A stretch of 9,680 nucleotides of DNA from JABDJL01 sp047614505 (GTDB taxonomy: Bacteria; Pseudomonadota; Gammaproteobacteria; Xanthomonadales; SZUA-36), in NCBI GenBank assembly GCA_047614505.1, contig JBLHGQ010000109.1, positions 1 to 9,680 of the forward strand. Reading direction: 5' to 3'. How positions within the stretch are numbered: the stretch's first letter is position 1; the number at the start of each line of letters is the position of its first letter. The notes beneath the pieces were generated by a model. That model saw only the letters and a program-made list of their open reading frames with translations. It made no database searches and had not been told where the DNA came from. Below are positions 6,692 to 9,680 of the stretch, one piece after another. Position numbers and translations under genes: made by a program.

Positions 6692-8769
6692 TTTGTTGAG
6701 TCCTTATTTGGTGCTGCCGTGACAGCTTTTACAATCAGGGCATCGGCTGCAATGGCAGCATCTGGTGTCACAATCAAGGGATTGATATCAAGTTCCAATA
6801 GAGACTTCTCGTTAGCTATGGCGTAGGCGGCAACTGACTCTACAGCGGCAATGATAGTCTGCATGTCGCCTCCACATGCGCCGCGATAAGAATCAATCAG
6901 CTTTGCTACCTTTAATGAGCGGATTGCGGTGAGCATTTCCTGATCATCAAGTGGAAGCAATAATGAGGCGGAATCATCTAACAACTCCACCAAAACACCA
7001 CCGCTACCAATCAGCATCGTCAAACCAAAAGTGGGGTCGCGAAAAACTCCGACAATTAGCTCTGCAACCGTTGGGGATACCATTTTTTCCACCAGAAACC
7101 GGTCAAATTGCGGTGATAATCCATCAACAGCTGCCTGAACCTCATCACCATTGCTCAGGTTTAGCTTTACGGCTTGAGCCTCGGTTTTATGGGCTAGTGT
7201 ATTTGACACGGCTTTTACCACAACAGGGTATCCAAGCTCGTCCGCTGTGTGCGCGCAATCTTGCGCAGTGCAGAGCCGCCCTGCTGGGATGGAAATACCG
7301 GCATTTTGGAGTTCGGCTTTGCTCATGGCCTCATCCAACGCTTGCGTCTGACCGGGCATAATGCTCGGGTGCAAAAGTGGCTGAATGTTGTCCGCACGCG
7401 CTTGAGCGGCGCCAATAAAGGCAGCGGCTTTGACGGCAAAAATACATTCTTCAAGACCCTGCATCGGGGCAATATTGGCCGCCAGTAGTCTTGTCCTGGC
7501 ACTCTTTGGCAAGGTCTCAGGCAGGGTCGCGACAATGGCAACGTATTGGCCGGTTGCTTGCGCGGCATCTATCAAGGCACGCTCTGCAACTTGCCAGTTT
7601 TCCATGCCCCGTTGTTCTGATAAAGGATAGTCAAGCACCAGGATAGTGCAGCCGAACTCGTTTCTGAGCATTGCGCTAAAGCATGCATTGAGTTGCTCGT
7701 AATTTCCCCAGGCGTAAGTGTGGTAGTCGAGAGGGTTGGATAGATGGACACCGGATCCGAGCACCTCCAGCAATTCGACTCTGGACTGTTTTGACAACTT
7801 TGGCATCTCCAGGCCCAGCTTGTCAGCATGATCCGCAATCAGTGTGGCTTCCCCTCCTGAACAACTCATGGATCCAAACGTGCTTGCAGGCAGAACTCCG
7901 GTAATCGAGAGGAATTTCAAGGTTTCGAGAAACTCTGCCAGCGTTTCACAACGGGCAATTCCAAGACGCTGAAAAAGTGCCGAATACAGCTGATCCGACC
8001 CTGCCAATGAGCCGGTATGGCTCATAGTGATCTCTGCACCCTGTGAAGATCGACCGGTCTTGATTGCAATGATTGGTATGCCGGCTTTGAGGGCCTTGAT
8101 TGCTGCCCTGGAAAAAAGACTGACATCGCTAATGGTCTCAATATGCAGGCCAATCGCAGTCACACGGGGGTCTTCAATCAGAAACTCAATATAGTCGTGC
8201 AGGTCACGGTTCAACTTGTTGCCCACAGATATTACGTAACCCACGTCCAGGCCACGTTGCTGCATGGTGAGATTGATTCCCAGGTTTCCACTTTGTAGAA
8301 CCAGGGCGGCACCTTTATTGACGCTGTGACCGCCATGTTGATCAGGCCAAAGAACAACATCATCGAAATAATTCAAAAATCCATGGCAGTTTGGACCCAT
8401 GATGGCCATGTCACCGGCAGCTTCTGTCAGACGATTTTGTAACTCGATTCCCTGGTCACCGGTTTCGGCAAAGCCGGCGGTAAAACAGACTGCCCCGGCG
8501 GTACCAAGACCCGATAATTGCCGGATAATTTCGATTGAAGGGGCGGGTGGTGCAGCGACAAAACCCGCATCAGGCACTGCCGGCAAATCTGCAATTGATG
8601 CGTAACAGGCCAGCCCGCCGAGGGTTTCTCTGCGAGGATTAACCGGCCAAATCTCACCGGTATATCCGGCTGCACGGCATTGTAAAATTGCTACTTCTGC
8701 AGCATTCCCGCCGATAAATGCAATCGAAGCAGGATTTAACAGGCGCCTTAGCGAATGAGTCTTACTCAA
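6688..8769 (-). CDS. NDP-forming acyl-CoA synthetase, fused alpha and beta subunits
   Basis: Makes an acyl-CoA thioester from a carboxylate, CoA and ATP through a phosphohistidine, releasing ADP rather than AMP. The 693-residue product has the order of fused acetate--CoA ligases: a CoA-binding Rossmann domain from residue 6 (LRRLLNPASIAFIGG), GPNCHG (125-130), succinyl-CoA-synthetase-like domains with the active-site H251 in MSHTGSLAGSD, SCSGGEA (302-308), then an ATP-grasp domain from about 475 (GYPVVVKA, GSGGVLVELL, ELDINPLIV). An open frame continues upstream to an ATG at 8910, inside the dehydratase gene. TTG at 8769 is preferred because it gives the usual short leader before the CoA domain, leaves a 13-base gap to the upstream stop, and has TAAGG 11 bases before it. 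No GNAT domain is present. Between CaiD and an aldehyde dehydrogenase it probably activates gamma-butyrobetaine, carnitine or crotonobetaine, the role CaiC and CaiB play in enterobacteria. Confidence 0.85.
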   Translation of the reverse strand: MSKTHSLRRLLNPASIAFIGGNAAEVAILQCRAAGYTGEIWPVNPRRETLGGLACYASIADLPAVPDAGFVAAPPAPSIEIIRQLSGLGTAGAVCFTAGFAETGDQGIELQNRLTEAAGDMAIMGPNCHGFLNYFDDVVLWPDQHGGHSVNKGAALVLQSGNLGINLTMQQRGLDVGYVISVGNKLNRDLHDYIEFLIEDPRVTAIGLHIETISDVSLFSRAAIKALKAGIPIIAIKTGRSSQGAEITMSHTGSLAGSDQLYSALFQRLGIARCETLAEFLETLKFLSITGVLPASTFGSMSCSGGEATLIADHADKLGLEMPKLSKQSRVELLEVLGSGVHLSNPLDYHTYAWGNYEQLNACFSAMLRNEFGCTILVLDYPLSEQRGMENWQVAERALIDAAQATGQYVAIVATLPETLPKSARTRLLAANIAPMQGLEECIFAVKAAAFIGAAQARADNIQPLLHPSIMPGQTQALDEAMSKAELQNAGISIPAGRLCTAQDCAHTADELGYPVVVKAVSNTLAHKTEAQAVKLNLSNGDEVQAAVDGLSPQFDRFLVEKMVSPTVAELIVGVFRDPTFGLTMLIGSGGVLVELLDDSASLLLPLDDQEMLTAIRSLKVAKLIDSYRGACGGDMQTIIAAVESVAAYAIANEKSLLELDINPLIVTPDAAIAADALIVKAVTAAPNKDSTK

Positions 8770-8782
8770 AGTCGGAAAAGCC

Positions 8783-9568
8783 TTACTTGCCTTTCCAGAC
8801 AGGGTCACGCTTCTCAGCAAATGCCCTTGCACCTTCCAGTTGGTCTTCGCTGTTGTACAGGGCTTCAACTGTTTTGAATTCACTTTTTGTGATTTTCCGC
8901 AAGGCATCAAGAAATTTCATATTCTCTGCTTCGCGTACCACTTCCTTGATGGCGGCGTAAACCAAAGGAGGGCCGGACTCAATTCGCCTCGCGATGTCCC
9001 AGGCACGGGGCATTAACTCTTCGGCAGTGGTAATTTCATTGACGAAACCCCAGCGATGGGCTTCTTCAACGTCTAGCCAACGACCGGTTATCAGCATTTC
9101 CATTGCGACATGGTAGGGAATCCGTTTGGGCAATTTAATTGATGCGGCGTCCGCAACCGTGCCCGAATTTATTTCCGGCATAGCAAAAGTGGCATGCTCG
9201 GCAGCAATGATGATATCTGTACTGATCGCCAGCTCCAGTCCGCCACCGCAACATATTCCGTTAACAGCGCAAATGACCGGCTTGTTGAAATTTTCCAGTT
9301 CCTGAATGCCGCCAAATCCACCAACGCCATAATCTCCGTCGACCGCATCACCGGCAGCGGCTGCCTTCAAATCCCAGCCGGCACAAAAAAACCGCTCGCC
9401 TGCGCCCGAGATGATCGCAACCCGAAGATCAGGATTATCACGAAAATCGGCGAAAATTTTGCCCATTTCCCTGCTGGTGGCCAAATCAATGGAATTCGCT
9501 TTTGGCCGGTCAATGATAACTTCCAGAATTCCACCTTCGATGCGGGTTCTTATTGGGCTATTTTCCAT
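8783..9568 (-). CDS. caiD: Carnitinyl-CoA dehydratase / crotonobetainyl-CoA hydratase (crotonase family)
   Basis: Interconverts crotonobetainyl-CoA and L-carnitinyl-CoA. The 261 residues match E. coli CaiD in length and in many distinctive stretches recalled from it: ILEVIIDRPKAN near the N terminus, RFFCAGWDLKAAA (59-71) for the first oxyanion half, and a C terminus EGARAFAEKRDPVWKGK. The two crotonase acid positions are retained as E112 (GGGLELA) and E132 (PEI). The following segment is unusual: where CaiD has a Gly-Gly (DSGGVLRLP), this protein reads DAASIKLP, without the glycines and one residue shorter. The ATG at 9568 has only a weak AGAG ribosome site. It lies between the acyl-CoA dehydrogenase stop, 49 bases upstream, and the synthetase, which suits a CoA-ester pathway. 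Assignment to the CaiD branch is strong; substrate specificity is not proven. Confidence 0.85.
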   Translation of the reverse strand: MENSPIRTRIEGGILEVIIDRPKANSIDLATSREMGKIFADFRDNPDLRVAIISGAGERFFCAGWDLKAAAAGDAVDGDYGVGGFGGIQELENFNKPVICAVNGICCGGGLELAISTDIIIAAEHATFAMPEINSGTVADAASIKLPKRIPYHVAMEMLITGRWLDVEEAHRWGFVNEITTAEELMPRAWDIARRIESGPPLVYAAIKEVVREAENMKFLDALRKITKSEFKTVEALYNSEDQLEGARAFAEKRDPVWKGK

Positions 9569-9617
9569 AATAATCTCTACTCAATATGGGGTAGGTTGAA
9601 AGGTTCTGAATGATGAA

Positions 9618-9680
9618 TTATCCGCCATGCGGGCGAAGTAATTCACGACTGATAATATGGCGCTGAATTTCTGATGTGCC
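9618..9680 (-). CDS. Acyl-CoA dehydrogenase, C-terminal end only (runs off the right edge)
   Basis: Only the last 20 residues and the TAA stop (9620-9618) are visible. They read GTSEIQRHIISRELL followed by RPHGG. The GTSEIQR-x-IISR-x-LL motif closes most acyl-CoA dehydrogenases and contacts FAD and the neighbouring subunit. The gene is upstream of caiD in the same direction. In this company it would desaturate gamma-butyrobetainyl-CoA to crotonobetainyl-CoA, similar to CaiA, but the substrate-binding part lies outside the window. Too short for the six-frame list, yet the motif is specific. Confidence 0.8.
   Translation of the reverse strand, partial: GTSEIQRHIISRELLRPHGG

Noticed and set aside
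8770..8910. Upstream extension of the synthetase gene to the ATG at 8910
   Set aside because: It would overlap the CaiD coding region by 128 bases and add 47 residues with no family counterpart before the CoA-binding domain; TTG at 8769 fits better.
1..9680. Insertion sequences, CRISPR arrays, tRNA or rRNA genes
   Set aside because: No transposase-like product, regularly spaced repeats or RNA gene sequence was recognised on either strand.

Overview
The window reads as a chromosomal catabolic locus of a Gram-negative bacterium, most likely an aerobic, possibly marine member of the Pseudomonadota. Coding DNA is of mid GC content. The mix of a methyltransferase of the MttB family without pyrrolysine, a GcvT-fused flavoprotein demethylase and Cai/Bet-type enzymes resembles alphaproteobacterial quaternary-amine clusters. 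The assignment rests on recalled family resemblance only; there is no rRNA or other phylogenetic marker.

Layout. At the left edge (1-242, minus) is the N-terminal 80 residues of a TetR-family repressor. A 304-bp divergent intergenic region (243-546) follows, with a very AT-rich core, two inverted repeats that share a 10-bp sequence, and a good promoter for the tetR gene. Reading right from it is one large gene (547-2970, plus) for an FAD amine dehydrogenase fused to a folate-binding GcvT domain, of the dimethylglycine/sarcosine dehydrogenase type. It meets, end to end, a minus-strand operon that fills the rest of the window. In transcription order (right to left) the operon is: the last 20 residues of an acyl-CoA dehydrogenase (9618-9680), a CaiD-type carnitinyl-CoA dehydratase (8783-9568), an NDP-forming acyl-CoA synthetase (6688-8769), a BetB/ALDH9-type aldehyde dehydrogenase (5198-6691), an HD-domain protein (4632-5198) and an MttB-family methyltransferase (2983-4530). 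Two of the junctions overlap (ATGA and TAATG), which points to one transcript with translational coupling.

How the genes may work together (inference). Synthetase, acyl-CoA dehydrogenase and CaiD can carry gamma-butyrobetaine or a related acid through its CoA ester, the enoyl-CoA (crotonobetainyl-CoA) and the 3-hydroxyacyl-CoA (carnitinyl-CoA). The aldehyde dehydrogenase would oxidise a trimethylammonio-aldehyde, either betaine aldehyde to glycine betaine or trimethylaminobutyraldehyde to gamma-butyrobetaine. The MttB-like protein and the flavoprotein could then strip methyl groups from glycine betaine and dimethylglycine. The enzyme that breaks the carnitine carbon chain is not obvious. The HD protein is the most interesting candidate for an undescribed step: its histidine/aspartate pattern resembles the diiron HD oxygenases PhnZ and TmpB more than a phosphohydrolase. 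No mobile element, CRISPR array, tRNA or rRNA was seen.
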